A DNA stretch of 64,000 nt from Parashewanella tropica (lineage in GTDB: Bacteria; Pseudomonadota; Gammaproteobacteria; Enterobacterales; Shewanellaceae), in the NCBI RefSeq assembly GCF_004358445.1, contig NZ_CP037951.1:669501-733500 (forward strand). Direction: 5' to 3'. The position numbers and the translations under genes were made by a program. The notes below the pieces were generated by a model that was not told where the DNA came from, did not search any database, and saw only the letters and a program-made list of their open reading frames with translations. Positions 38,536 to 47,211 of this stretch are shown here, piece by piece. Position 1 is the first letter of the stretch. Every line of letters starts with the position of its first letter.

Positions 38536-39756
38536 ATGATGACAATAGGGATTAGTGGCTCAACACCTGAACAAGAATTGAGTAAATTAACTTCTTGGAC
38601 AATCGATTTAAATCCGATTACATCAGATGAGATTCGACAGCGCCAGCATAAAGCACAATCGCTGATGGAAGAACATGGTATAGATGCTTTGTATTTAAAT
38701 GCTGGAACCAACTTGTATTATTTTACTGGGCTAGATTGGTATGCCAGTGAGCGTATGGTTGGAGCTGTGCTGACTCGTGATGGAACCTTATTTTACATAG
38801 CCCCACATTTTGAACTCGGCACGTTAACCGATTATTTGCAGATAGAAGCTGAGATTGTAACTTGGCAGGAACATGAATCTCCTTATGAAATGTTGGCGGC
38901 TACTCTAGCGAAAAATGGTATTACTTCAGGTAAATTAACCATAGATGAATCGTCACCTTTCTTCCTCGTGGATGGTATTCAGAAGGCTTGTGTCAATATC
39001 GAGATAAGTAATGCTTTACCTATTACCCAAGGCTGTCGAGGGCAAAAATCAGCTGCTGAACTCGCCATTATGCAGCGCGCTATGAATATGACGTTAGAAG
39101 TGCAAAAAGCGGCTGCTAGAATTCTTTATGAAGGGATCACCACTCAAGAAGTGACGGAGTTTATTGATAAAGCTCATCGAAAGTTAGGTGCTGCTCAAGG
39201 CTCGTACTTCTGCATAGTGTTATTTGGTGAAGACTCATCGTATCCTCATGGGGTTAAAACACCCAAGAAGTTAGAAGCCAATGATGTTGTTCTTATCGAT
39301 ACGGGTTGTGAGCTCTTTGGCTATCACTCAGATATTACTCGAACCTATGTATTTGGTTCGCCAACCGACAAGCAAAGACAGATTTGGGAGCTTGAAAAAC
39401 AAGCTCAGTTAGCGGGCTTTGAAGCGGCTAAGCTTGATGAGCCTTGTGGGCGAGTCGATGATGCTGCGCGAAATGTGATTGTTAATGCAGGTCTAGGACC
39501 TGATTATCAATTGCCTGGATTACCACACAGAACAGGTCATGGCATTGGGCTTGAGATCCATGAAGGACCTTATTTAGTCTCGAGTGAAACCACTTTGTTA
39601 GATGAAGGTATGTGCTTTAGTAATGAGCCGATGATTTGTGTTCCGAATGAATTTGGGATCAGATTAGAAGATCACTTCTACATGACAAGTCATGGTCCTA
39701 AATGGTTTACTGAGCCTTCTTTTTCCATTGATGATCCGTTTGGTAATCAAAAATAG
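38536..39756 (+). CDS. M24 family Xaa-Pro peptidase
   Basis: Pita-bread metallopeptidase of about 406 residues with an N-terminal creatinase-like domain (NAGTNLYYFTGLDWYASERM) and a C-terminal catalytic domain. The five metal ligands lie in VVLIDTGCELFGYHSDITRT, HRTGHGIGLEIHEG, MCFSNEPMI and GIRLEDHFY. It is not orthologous to the three-domain aminopeptidase P at 34747; substrates are probably prolyl dipeptides or short peptides. ATG 38536 follows GGGA; the frame is open from 38491. It is a single gene, divergent from the Pro-rich gene. Confidence 0.9.
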   Translation: MMTIGISGSTPEQELSKLTSWTIDLNPITSDEIRQRQHKAQSLMEEHGIDALYLNAGTNLYYFTGLDWYASERMVGAVLTRDGTLFYIAPHFELGTLTDYLQIEAEIVTWQEHESPYEMLAATLAKNGITSGKLTIDESSPFFLVDGIQKACVNIEISNALPITQGCRGQKSAAELAIMQRAMNMTLEVQKAAARILYEGITTQEVTEFIDKAHRKLGAAQGSYFCIVLFGEDSSYPHGVKTPKKLEANDVVLIDTGCELFGYHSDITRTYVFGSPTDKQRQIWELEKQAQLAGFEAAKLDEPCGRVDDAARNVIVNAGLGPDYQLPGLPHRTGHGIGLEIHEGPYLVSSETTLLDEGMCFSNEPMICVPNEFGIRLEDHFYMTSHGPKWFTEPSFSIDDPFGNQK

Positions 39757-39802
39757 ATAGGATTGGCATAGTTCCAATGAGCTATGCCCTTTTCAAACAA
39801 GA

Positions 39803-40276
39803 CTATTTATCAATACCTAATAACTCAACATCAAAAATCAATACCGAGTTCCCCGGAATTTTACCTGTAGCACGTTTTCCATAAGCCAAGTTACTAGGAA
39901 TAAAAAAGCGATATTTATCACCAACAACCATCAGTTGCAGACCTTCTGTCCAGCCTTTGATCACTCGATTAAGTGGGAAAGAGATAGATTCACCACGATC
40001 AACAGAGCTATCAAATACCGTTCCGTCAATTAAGGTGCCGTGGTAATGAACTTTAACAACATTACTGGGCGTAGGGTGAACAGTGCCAGACCCATTTTCT
40101 AACACTAAATATTGAAGCCCTGAAGCTGTGGTTTGCACTCCGTCTTTTTCTTTATTTTGAGCTAAGAAGTCTTGCCCTTTGATCAGATTTTCTTGTGCGA
40201 CTTTGTTGTTCACATTTTGGGTGTAAAAATAAAAAATCACTAAGGCAATAACAACAACGGCTAAAAGCATTTTCAT
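39803..40276 (-). CDS. FKBP-type peptidyl-prolyl isomerase, membrane-anchored
   Basis: Prolyl isomerase of 157 residues. An N-terminal hydrophobic anchor (MKMLLAVVVIALVIFYFYTQ) is followed by a short helical stretch (NLIKGQDFLAQNKEKDGVQT) and a complete FKBP domain: VKVHYHGTLIDGTVFDSS, PLNRVIKGWTEGLQLM, and IPSNLAYGKRATGKIPGN. The FklB/FkpA-like arrangement suggests folding of periplasmic or membrane-attached proteins. ATG 40276 is chosen because the anchor then sits at the N-terminus; the frame extends to 40315. It is convergent with the M24 peptidase gene. Confidence 0.9.
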   Translation of the reverse strand: MKMLLAVVVIALVIFYFYTQNVNNKVAQENLIKGQDFLAQNKEKDGVQTTASGLQYLVLENGSGTVHPTPSNVVKVHYHGTLIDGTVFDSSVDRGESISFPLNRVIKGWTEGLQLMVVGDKYRFFIPSNLAYGKRATGKIPGNSVLIFDVELLGIDK

Positions 40277-40340
40277 AAATTTCGTTCGTCCTAAGTTGGT
40301 GTATAGCTGAATCAATATAAGATGGCATTCTCAGAGCTAT

Positions 40341-40424
40341 CTGTGGAGGCACAATTTAAGGCGCATCAATGCAGTAATGTTGATACCTTATAAATTGATG
40401 CAACAAAAAAGTGTGCCTCCACAG
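40341..40424. repeat. 84 bp nested inverted-repeat element
   Basis: CTGTGGAGGCACA (40341-40353) and TGTGCCTCCACAG (40412-40424) pair perfectly. Inside, GCATCAAT (40363-40370) pairs with ATTGATGC (40394-40401). It lies in the 382-base gap between the FKBP gene and nhaA and codes for nothing. Confidence 0.75.
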
Positions 40425-40435
40425 AAGCTCCTTAC

Positions 40436-40538
40436 AGGCTGGTCTAAAAGAAATTTATTCTGCGTTAAATTGCTTCGACGTAGGAGCAACTATGCCTACA
40501 CCAATTTTCCTTGTCTAAATTTCTTTTAGTTCCAGCTG
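40436..40538. repeat. About 100 bp inverted-repeat element
   Basis: CTGGTCTAAAAGAAATTTA (40439-40457) pairs with TAAATTTCTTTTAGTTCCAG (40516-40535), one base inserted. It directly follows the 84 bp element. The two differ in sequence, so they are separate repeat families or a composite. The remaining 120 bases before nhaA probably hold its promoter. Confidence 0.65.
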
Positions 40539-40658
40539 AGTGCGCCATTTTATATAGATTTAGCGATATAAGTTCTATACTCAGCTATGGTAACAAGATT
40601 GAATTTCGTCTACCATGAGAAAATCTGACATATTATGTCTATAATCTGAGGAGGAAGA

Positions 40659-41864
40659 GTGGACGAAAAAGTTGTAAACACGAGTAACAGCGACGATTTT
40701 ATGAAGGACTTTTTTAAGTTAGAATCCGCTGGAGGCATCTTACTCTTTATTGCTGCCTGTCTAGCTATTGTAATTTCTAATACTGGGCTTGAGCCATATT
40801 ACAAAATGCTGCTCTCAACTGAGGTTGAAGTTAGAGTCGGTACTTTTGAAATTGCCAAACCTATGTTGCTTTGGATCAACGACGGCTTAATGGCGGTGTT
40901 TTTCTTCTTAGTTGGTTTAGAGCTTAAACGAGAGCTACTCGAAGGTGAGCTTTCAGATAAGCGAAATATTATTCTACCCGCGGTGGGCGCGATAGGCGGA
41001 ATGGTATTTCCGGCATTGATCTATGTGTATTTTAACCAAGATCCTGTGGCGATCCGAGGTTGGGCAATCCCCGCGGCAACCGATATTGCTTTTGCATTAG
41101 GTGCGCTAGCCTTATTGGGCTCAAGAGTGCCAATTTCGATTAAAATCTTTCTAACCTCACTGGCCATTTTTGATGATATTGGTGCAATCCTGATCATTGC
41201 GTTTTTCTATACCTCAAAAATCTCACTGACGGCATTATTGGTAGTGGCGGCTGGTACAGCGGTTTTATATTTACTGAACCGTCGTAATGTATGTAACAAA
41301 AGTGTTTATATCTTGGTTGGTCTGATTATATGGGTAGCGACTCTTAAATCGGGTGTTCATGCCACATTAGCCGGTGTGTTGGTGGCCATGTTTATCCCGA
41401 TGCGTTCTAAAAAGAATGAGCAGGAGTCACCATTAAAAGAAATGGAGCATGACTTACATTCCGTTGTCGCCTTCTTTATTTTACCTGTATTTGCCTTCGC
41501 CAATGCTGGCGTAAATTTAACGGGTGTGACCATGGACCAAGTGCTTCACGGCGTGCCTGTGGGGATCGCTCTAGGATTATTCGTTGGTAAGCAAGTGGGG
41601 ATTTTCGGTCTATGCTGGTTGGCGGTAAAAGCTAAACTTACCAAGCTTCCAGAAGGCATGAACTGGAAGAGCTTATACGGTACAGCTGCACTCTGTGGGA
41701 TTGGATTCACAATGAGCTTGTTTATCGGTTCACTGGCGTTTGAAGAGACTGGCGTCAACCTACTATTTGATGAGCGATTGGGCATTATCGTTGGTTCATT
41801 AGTATCAGGTTTGGTTGGCTTCTTTATTCTGAAGCACAGTTTGAAAAAGCCTGTCGCAGAATAA
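40659..41864 (+). CDS. nhaA: Na+/H+ antiporter NhaA
   Basis: Electrogenic exchange of sodium for protons across the inner membrane, for pH and salt homeostasis. The 401 residues have 12 predicted membrane segments. The ion-binding aspartates are visible in AAIFDDIGAIL-type context (SLAIFDDIGAILIIAFFYTS), and PAATDIAFALGALALLG is the conserved helix IV segment. The pH-sensor-side N-terminus (FFKLESAGGILLF) is also typical. Start is GTG at 40659 with GGAGG four bases upstream, preferred over the ATG at 40701, which lacks one. A clear terminator follows. A second antiporter, of NhaC type, lies at 52476. Confidence 0.96.
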   Translation: MDEKVVNTSNSDDFMKDFFKLESAGGILLFIAACLAIVISNTGLEPYYKMLLSTEVEVRVGTFEIAKPMLLWINDGLMAVFFFLVGLELKRELLEGELSDKRNIILPAVGAIGGMVFPALIYVYFNQDPVAIRGWAIPAATDIAFALGALALLGSRVPISIKIFLTSLAIFDDIGAILIIAFFYTSKISLTALLVVAAGTAVLYLLNRRNVCNKSVYILVGLIIWVATLKSGVHATLAGVLVAMFIPMRSKKNEQESPLKEMEHDLHSVVAFFILPVFAFANAGVNLTGVTMDQVLHGVPVGIALGLFVGKQVGIFGLCWLAVKAKLTKLPEGMNWKSLYGTAALCGIGFTMSLFIGSLAFEETGVNLLFDERLGIIVGSLVSGLVGFFILKHSLKKPVAE

Positions 41865-41883
41865 TTGGTAGAAGATAGGTTAT

Positions 41884-41921
41884 GCAGGGTATCTTGAATT
41901 AAAGCATGATACCCTGCTTTA
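41884..41921 (+). terminator. Terminator of nhaA
   Basis: Perfect stem GCAGGGTATC (41884-41893) with GATACCCTGC (41908-41917), then TTTAT. It lies 20 bases after the nhaA stop. Confidence 0.75.
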
Positions 41922-41948
41922 TCATTTTCTTATGTACTCTCTGCGATT

Positions 41949-42263
41949 ATGTCAGTTCCAACCCAAATTACCTTTTTTGAAAAACTTTGCCCTTTGGTCG
42001 CTTCAGGCTTAAAAACCATCACTATTCGGGATGAATCAGAAAACAACTATCAGCCTAACTCTGTCGTCGAGGTGTACACTCTCGAAACCAATCTTAAAGT
42101 GTGTGAAATTCGAATCTTATCGGTGGAACCTTTGAAGTTCGAACAAATCAATGAGTTTCATGCCAAGCAAGAAGCTTTGCCTTTGGGTGAACTTAAGACG
42201 CTTATCAAAGACGTTTACCCAAGCACCAATGACTTATTTATGATCAAATTCGAATTGGTATAG
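41949..42263 (+). CDS. yqfB: ASCH-domain N4-acetylcytidine amidohydrolase, YqfB-like
   Basis: In E. coli YqfB hydrolyses N4-acetylcytidine released from RNA. The 104-residue protein matches it in length and along its whole sequence: ITFFEKLCPLVASGLKTITI with RDESENNY following, then EFHAKQEALPLGELKTLIKD and a VYP motif near residue 88. The catalytic Lys and Thr of the ASCH domain lie in KTITIRDE, with Glu in the FHAKQE segment. Soluble. It is a single gene with the terminator of nhaA upstream and the MITE-like element 60 bases downstream. Confidence 0.9.
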   Translation: MSVPTQITFFEKLCPLVASGLKTITIRDESENNYQPNSVVEVYTLETNLKVCEIRILSVEPLKFEQINEFHAKQEALPLGELKTLIKDVYPSTNDLFMIKFELV

Positions 42264-42326
42264 ATGTGATAATTAACATTGTTCACATAAATAAAACCTT
42301 ATGTTAACGTGTTGTACTATTCATTA

Positions 42327-42598
42327 TTGAGGTCATTCTCAATTAAAGACTTTTTGATTTGTTACAACCTAAAATTTGCAAAATCAAGACGCGAAGAGTG
42401 AAGTTTAGTGAGCTAAATGAAAGATGAGTGACGCAGAGTTTGCGAATTTTAGGTGTAACCCGAAGGGCTGCGTTTCTTTTTTGTGTAAACGGCGTTGTCA
42501 AATGTTCGTGTAGAATAACTACACTTCACATTTTCCGCCTTGTTTAACCTAAAAAATCAACAGCAGCAAATCAAAAATCTAATTAGGAATGGCCTCTA
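42327..42598. mobile_element. 272 bp MITE-like element, copy 2
   Basis: Same length, orientation and structure as the copy at 33073-33344, with scattered single-base differences. Its ends read TTGAGGTCATTCTCAATTA and, inward, TAGAGGCCATTCCTAATTA. The internal inverted repeat (CCTAAAATTTGCAAA with TTTGCGAATTTTAGG) is kept with one mismatch. The right end stops 18 bases before the acetyltransferase start, so it has replaced that gene's leader. Confidence 0.85.
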
Positions 42599-42616
42599 AC
42601 AACAATAACCGTGAAT

Positions 42617-43063
42617 ATGAATATAAATATTACGCTTAGAGATCCTATTGCTTCAGACGCCAATGTATTTTATGAACATCAAGCCGATCCTGTTGCTTGC
42701 AGAGTGGCTCATTTCGATGCTCGAACCGAAAAAGAGTTTACTCAACATTGGCAAACCATCACGTCTAGAGATGATGTAAAAATTTCGACTATTGATTCTG
42801 ATGGTTCTGTTGTGGGCAACCTTGTGAGCTGGCAACAAGATGGTCAGCGATTAGTTGGTTTTTGGCTCGGGCAAAATTACTGGGGAAAAGGTGTTGCTTC
42901 ACGGGCATTAGAGCTATTTACTCAATCCCTTCCTCGCCCTTTATTTGCTTATGTTCATACCTCAAACATCGCCTCGCAACGTGTGCTAGAAAAATGCGGT
43001 TTCATGCTTTGCACTCATGTGGCTTGTGATAATGAGCAAGAGTTCTTATTTCGACTGGATTAA
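42617..43063 (+). CDS. GNAT family N-acetyltransferase, RimJ-like
   Basis: About 148 residues from ATG 42617; a GTG at 42611 is also in frame. The fold is of the RimJ/RimL type: INITLRDPIASDANVFYEHQ at the start, VVGNLVSWQQDGQRLVGFWL as central strands, GKGVASRALELF as acetyl-CoA loop and TSNIASQRVLEKCGF as the final segment. The substrate is unknown. No Shine-Dalgarno is visible upstream, where the MITE-like element ends, so translation may be weak. The nitroreductase gene follows after 17 bases. Confidence 0.87.
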   Translation: MNINITLRDPIASDANVFYEHQADPVACRVAHFDARTEKEFTQHWQTITSRDDVKISTIDSDGSVVGNLVSWQQDGQRLVGFWLGQNYWGKGVASRALELFTQSLPRPLFAYVHTSNIASQRVLEKCGFMLCTHVACDNEQEFLFRLD

Positions 43064-43080
43064 CAGAGGGAATTATAACT

Positions 43081-43752
43081 ATGGATGAGCAACATTTTCC
43101 TTTATCTGATTTTATCGAATACCCAACCGATGAGATGCTGAAGCGGGCTCAAGATAATTACCAAGAAATAAAGCGTCGTCATTCGATTCGTAAATTCTCA
43201 GACAGACCCGTTGATAAGGCCATCATTGAGCAAGCGATTTTAGCGGCGGGTACCGCACCGAATGGAGCCAATCACCAGCCTTGGCATTTTGTTGCTATTC
43301 AAGATCCTGAGGTTAAATCGCAAATTCGTCAGCAAGCTGAAGCTATTGAACAAGCGTTTTATGGCGGTCGCGGTGGTGAAGAATGGCTCGATGCGCTTAA
43401 ACCTTTAGGTACTAATGCTAATAAATCGTATCTTGATACAGCACCTTGGCTAATTGCTATTTTTAGCCAAAAACGAATGAATACTGATAATGGAGATAAA
43501 ACCAATTATTACGTCCACGAATCTGTAGGTATTGCCACTGGCTTTCTTATTCAAGCTTTGCATAATGCCGGATTAGGTACACTCACCCATACCCCAAAAC
43601 CTATGAGTTTTTTGACCGAGATTTGCCAGCGTAATCCTGATAATGAGCGCCCTTATATGCTCCTTGTTGTGGGATACCCTGCTGAAGATGCGACGATTCC
43701 TGAGCATGCCATCAATAAAAAGCCGCTGAATGAAATATTGACTGTTATTTAA
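43081..43752 (+). CDS. Nitroreductase family flavoprotein
   Basis: FMN-dependent oxidoreductase of 223 residues. The FMN-binding motifs are RRHSIRKFSDRPV (about residue 33) and APNGANHQPWHFVAIQD (about 58), with AGLGTLTHTPKP and VVGYPAEDA at the far end. The N-terminal extension and SIRKFSDRP context resemble the iodotyrosine deiodinase-like group. The substrate is open. GAGGG lies at a normal distance before the ATG. It is probably co-transcribed with the acetyltransferase. Confidence 0.9.
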   Translation: MDEQHFPLSDFIEYPTDEMLKRAQDNYQEIKRRHSIRKFSDRPVDKAIIEQAILAAGTAPNGANHQPWHFVAIQDPEVKSQIRQQAEAIEQAFYGGRGGEEWLDALKPLGTNANKSYLDTAPWLIAIFSQKRMNTDNGDKTNYYVHESVGIATGFLIQALHNAGLGTLTHTPKPMSFLTEICQRNPDNERPYMLLVVGYPAEDATIPEHAINKKPLNEILTVI

Positions 43753-43860
43753 CTTAAAAACATCAGTTTGCATAGCGTTTCAGCCATTAGGTAAATGATG
43801 AAGACAGTAAAATTATTGCTAACTCAGACAGATACTAACTTAATGTGTGTTCAACTGATG

Positions 43861-44016
43861 TTCTTAGGTTCAATGTAGGAAGGTGGCCTCCAAGATCGTT
43901 GAAATGATTTTCGAGTAAGCACTGAGACGTCAAAGGTTATGCGCTTAAACAGCAAAAGGTGACGTATTCATCATCGGAGATTTAAATGTAAATGGGAAAT
44001 ACTTAAAGAGTTTCTG
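43861..44016 (+). pseudogene. Decayed fragment of an exeM-like nuclease gene
   Basis: Reading from 43891 gives Q-D-R-stop-N-D-F-R-V-S, matching QGRCNDFRVS of the intact gene at about 45979-46008. A base lost near 43960 shifts the frame, after which KGDVFIIGDLNVNGKY matches KGDVLIIGDLNAYGKE at about 46044-46091. Nucleotide identity is also plain. Only about 150 bases remain, with in-frame stops. It lies in the 620-base gap between the nitroreductase and exeM and looks like the remnant of a second nuclease copy. Confidence 0.75.
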
Positions 44017-44046
44017 ATTTTTCAGAAGCTGAGCTAACCACAGTCT

Positions 44047-44066
44047 TTAATTGGGAACGCCCTCTA
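44047..44066. repeat. Relic end of the MITE-like element
   Basis: TTAATTGGGAACGCCCTCTA matches the right end of the full elements at 18-19 of 20 positions; the sequence before it does not match. It sits 30 bases past the exeM fragment. Confidence 0.6.
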
Positions 44067-44375
44067 GAAAGGAAGTTCATTTAATTGTGAGCACCATCAA
44101 GTTTAGAACTTTATTTTAAGTATCTATTCTAATTGCAAAATTTTTATCAATATCTAATTTTTGTTTCATTTAGACTTGTCGCGTAAAGTAAAATAACTAA
44201 TTGAAAATATTTACTTTTTAATTTTAATTAGGCGCTAAGTTTACTTTGAATTAACCATAAACTTTGTAAGGTAAATAATATGTGACCCAAGTGGCGCTTT
44301 TGTTGAGGCTATTTTGGGAAGATCTCGCCCCGAAGTATTCATCAGTAATACATAAATATAAATGGGGTTGATCTA
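44067..44375 (+). promoter_or_regulatory. AT-rich leader of exeM
   Basis: About 300 bases without a gene. They are AT-rich in the first two thirds and likely hold the exeM promoter. No regulator box or riboswitch is recognised. Confidence 0.3.
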
Positions 44376-46571
44376 ATGAAACACTTTAATAAGCTAACGG
44401 CGATTTCAATTGCAGTTACTAGCGCATTGTCGTACTCGGCTCACGCAGCTGACGAATTTACCTGCACCGATGCTGAATTTACAAAAATCAGTGCGATTCA
44501 AGGTTCGGGATTTAAGAGCCCTAAAATTGAAGATGGAAAATACGAATCTAACGAAGCATTTGTGGTTAAAGGTATTGTAACGGCACGTTCAAACCGTAAT
44601 GACGGTTTCTTTATGCAATCAGCGATGGCTGATGTTGACGATAATAATAAAACCTCAGAAGGTATTTTTGTTTACTTAGGCAAAGGTAAAGATGCGCCTA
44701 AATGGTTAGTGCCTGGTTCTCAAGTTTGTGTAAAAGGTAAGGTTGAAGAAAAATTTGGGTTAACCCAAATTACTTCTGATGAAGCTCGATTAGCTAAAAC
44801 TTCAGAAGATAAAGCACCGATCCCAGTAGCCACTGAATTTAAGCTTTTAGGTGATGAAACTTATACCCAAGCGATGGAACGCCATGAAGGCATGAAAATC
44901 AAGCTGGTGGCTGACAGTGAAATGGTTGTGACCAGCCCTTATGGTTATAACGGACGTTATAACAGCATGACATTATCCCATAAAACTCCCTTGTTTAAGC
45001 CTACGCAAATTCATATGGCTGGCAGCAAAGAGGTTGCCGATTTACAAAAAGCCAATGATGCTCGTCGTTTAGAAATCGAAACCGATTTAAGTGCGCCAAA
45101 AGGTCATATTCCATACTTCCCTGATTTTAATGCTGAAACTGGTTTTATGCGCGTCGGTGACACCTTACAAAATATTGAAGGTGCGATAGGGTATTCATTT
45201 GGTAAATATCGCTTATATGTCACAAACGAAATCAAGCCTACAGATTTTACTCGTACAGTTGAGCGTGCAGACATCGAAACACCGACCATTGCTGAAAAAG
45301 GTGATTTACGTGTCGCTAGCTTCAACGTATTAAACTACTTTACCAGCCACAGTGAAATTGGTGGTGCGTTAAACGCAAGCTGTAAAGATCAAGCGGATGC
45401 TGATGCTGTTCGTGGGTGTAACCGTGGAGCCAAGGCGGCTAAAGCGATTAATCAAACCGTAAAACAAGCATTTGAGTTGCAAAGAACGAAGATTGTTAAA
45501 TCACTCAAAGCGATGAATGCGGACATTGTCGGTTTAATGGAAATCGAAAACAACGGCTTTGCTGATGACAGTGCAATTCATGATTTAGTGACTGAACTGA
45601 ACAAAGAAATGTCGGGCGATGATGTTTACAAGTTTGTGAAAATCGCAGCAAAAGACATGAACAAAGACAAGTTCTTTGGTACTGACGCGATTATGGTCGG
45701 CATGCTTTACAGACCAGCAAAAGCGATGCTTGATGGTGATGCCATTGTTATTAAAACACCTGAGCAGCATGCACCTGCAGAAGTGGCTACTCGAACCAAA
45801 GACGATAAAACAGAGAAAAGCCCTAAATATGACAAGTTCCAGCGTTACTCTTTAGGGCAAACCTTTACCATTGGTGAAAACAAGCTAACAATAGTGGTTA
45901 ACCACTTTAAATCTAAAGGTTCTGGTTGCTTAGAAGATTGGATTGATTTTGCAGATAAGTCGGATCCTAAAGACTTACAAGGTCGTTGTAATGATTTCCG
46001 TGTAAGTGCAGCTGAAGCGGTTGGTCATGCGCTTAAAACGATAAAAGGTGATGTGCTGATCATTGGTGACTTAAATGCTTATGGTAAAGAAGATCCTTTG
46101 CAAGTACTCACCAATTACTCGAAAGCTAACAATCCAGATAAAGTGATCCACACAGCCGCTTATACCACTCTAGATGGTAAAGAGTTGGATAAGACGCAAC
46201 GCGAAATCACAGAAGGTTTTGGTTACATCAACCTTAACACTAAGCTACACGGAGCTGATACGTACAGTTATAAGTGGGCGGGTGAATTAGGTAATCTTGA
46301 TCATGCGTTAGCGAACCAATCCCTTGCTGGTAAAGTCAAAGATATTGAAGATTGGCATATTAATTCTGCTGAATCGACCATGTTTGAATACGCGTCTAAA
46401 TACACTGGTGATTTAAAGAAAGCGAAGAATGTGTTTTCATCTTCAGATCACGATCCGGTTATCATCGCGATTGATTATACAAAGCCGAAGAAAAAGAGCA
46501 GTGGTTCTCTTGGTTTCCTAGCTCTTGGTTTACTTTCATTGGCTGGAATTAGACGTCGATTAATAAAGTAA
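44376..46571 (+). CDS. exeM: ExeM/NucH family extracellular endonuclease
   Basis: Large exported nuclease of 731 residues, degrading extracellular DNA in Shewanella relatives. Order: signal peptide (MKHFNKLTAISIAVTSALSY onward to AHA), an OB-fold-like region (about residues 60-300), and an endonuclease/exonuclease/phosphatase domain (about 305-705). The latter carries VASFNVLNYFT, GLMEIENNGF, NHFKSKGSGC, IIGDLNAYGKEDP and SSDHDPVI, so the catalytic Asn, Glu, Asp and His are present. The end is a GlyGly-CTERM-like tail: a Ser/Gly linker, one membrane helix (GSLGFLALGLLSLAG) and an Arg cluster (IRRR), the signal for type II secretion followed by rhombosortase cleavage. A decayed relative lies just upstream. 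A strong terminator follows. Confidence 0.93.
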   Translation: MKHFNKLTAISIAVTSALSYSAHAADEFTCTDAEFTKISAIQGSGFKSPKIEDGKYESNEAFVVKGIVTARSNRNDGFFMQSAMADVDDNNKTSEGIFVYLGKGKDAPKWLVPGSQVCVKGKVEEKFGLTQITSDEARLAKTSEDKAPIPVATEFKLLGDETYTQAMERHEGMKIKLVADSEMVVTSPYGYNGRYNSMTLSHKTPLFKPTQIHMAGSKEVADLQKANDARRLEIETDLSAPKGHIPYFPDFNAETGFMRVGDTLQNIEGAIGYSFGKYRLYVTNEIKPTDFTRTVERADIETPTIAEKGDLRVASFNVLNYFTSHSEIGGALNASCKDQADADAVRGCNRGAKAAKAINQTVKQAFELQRTKIVKSLKAMNADIVGLMEIENNGFADDSAIHDLVTELNKEMSGDDVYKFVKIAAKDMNKDKFFGTDAIMVGMLYRPAKAMLDGDAIVIKTPEQHAPAEVATRTKDDKTEKSPKYDKFQRYSLGQTFTIGENKLTIVVNHFKSKGSGCLEDWIDFADKSDPKDLQGRCNDFRVSAAEAVGHALKTIKGDVLIIGDLNAYGKEDPLQVLTNYSKANNPDKVIHTAAYTTLDGKELDKTQREITEGFGYINLNTKLHGADTYSYKWAGELGNLDHALANQSLAGKVKDIEDWHINSAESTMFEYASKYTGDLKKAKNVFSSSDHDPVIIAIDYTKPKKKSSGSLGFLALGLLSLAGIRRRLIK

Positions 46572-46606
46572 CAGTGGTTAGGTTAAGTCCTAAATAACCT
46601 GTAATC

Positions 46607-46632
46607 GGGATGGCAATAGCCATCCCTTTTTT
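46607..46632 (+). terminator. Terminator of exeM
   Basis: Stem GGGATGGC / GCCATCCC with loop AATA, followed by TTTTTT; 36 bases after the exeM stop. Confidence 0.9.
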
Positions 46633-46675
46633 ATGGTAAGATTTTGTGAGATAAGATAAAGATAAAGGAAGAATA

Positions 46676-47122
46676 ATGAGCATATGGTTTGCCCCAATTA
46701 CCCTAGAAGATTGTGAACGTTTGGATAAAGGCTTGCATCAAAAAGGCACCTTGATGGAAACCTTAGGCATAAAAATTACCGAAATCGGTGATGATTACTT
46801 AGTTGCAACCATGCTTGCGGAACCTTCGATTCATAATCCTATTGGTATTGTTCATGGTGGTGCCAATGTCGCATTAGCCGAAACGGTGGCCAGTTATGCC
46901 GCCAACTTTGTCGTGGATTTCACTGAGTACTATTGTGTTGGTCAAGAGATCAATGCCAACCACATTAGAGCATCGCGAAAAGGATTGCTTACCGCCATTG
47001 CTAAGCCTGTGCATATTGGTAAACGCAGTTCAGTCTGGGAAGTAAATATCACCAACAGTGGTGGTGAGCTGGTATGTGTTTCTAGAATGACAGCGGCTGT
47101 TGTAAAGCGTAAACATACCTAG
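46676..47122 (+). CDS. Hotdog-fold acyl-CoA thioesterase (PaaI/YdiI-like)
   Basis: Cytosolic thioesterase of 148 residues. The hotdog core reads HNPIGIVHGGANVALAETVA, with the catalytic Glu in ALAET and the conserved HGG, and ends INANHIRASRKGLLTAIAKP. It resembles the YdiI/MenI group acting on 1,4-dihydroxynaphthoyl-CoA or other aromatic acyl-CoAs; the exact substrate is not fixed by sequence. The start has GGAAGA upstream. It is a single gene after the exeM terminator. Confidence 0.87.
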   Translation: MSIWFAPITLEDCERLDKGLHQKGTLMETLGIKITEIGDDYLVATMLAEPSIHNPIGIVHGGANVALAETVASYAANFVVDFTEYYCVGQEINANHIRASRKGLLTAIAKPVHIGKRSSVWEVNITNSGGELVCVSRMTAAVVKRKHT

Positions 47123-47211
47123 GGCCGATATCAGGTGTTCACCTGAGGGTTTGTTTATTGTTTCTCTAATACACTTAGAGCATGAAATTATTTTGTATCG
47201 GAGAAACAGCC

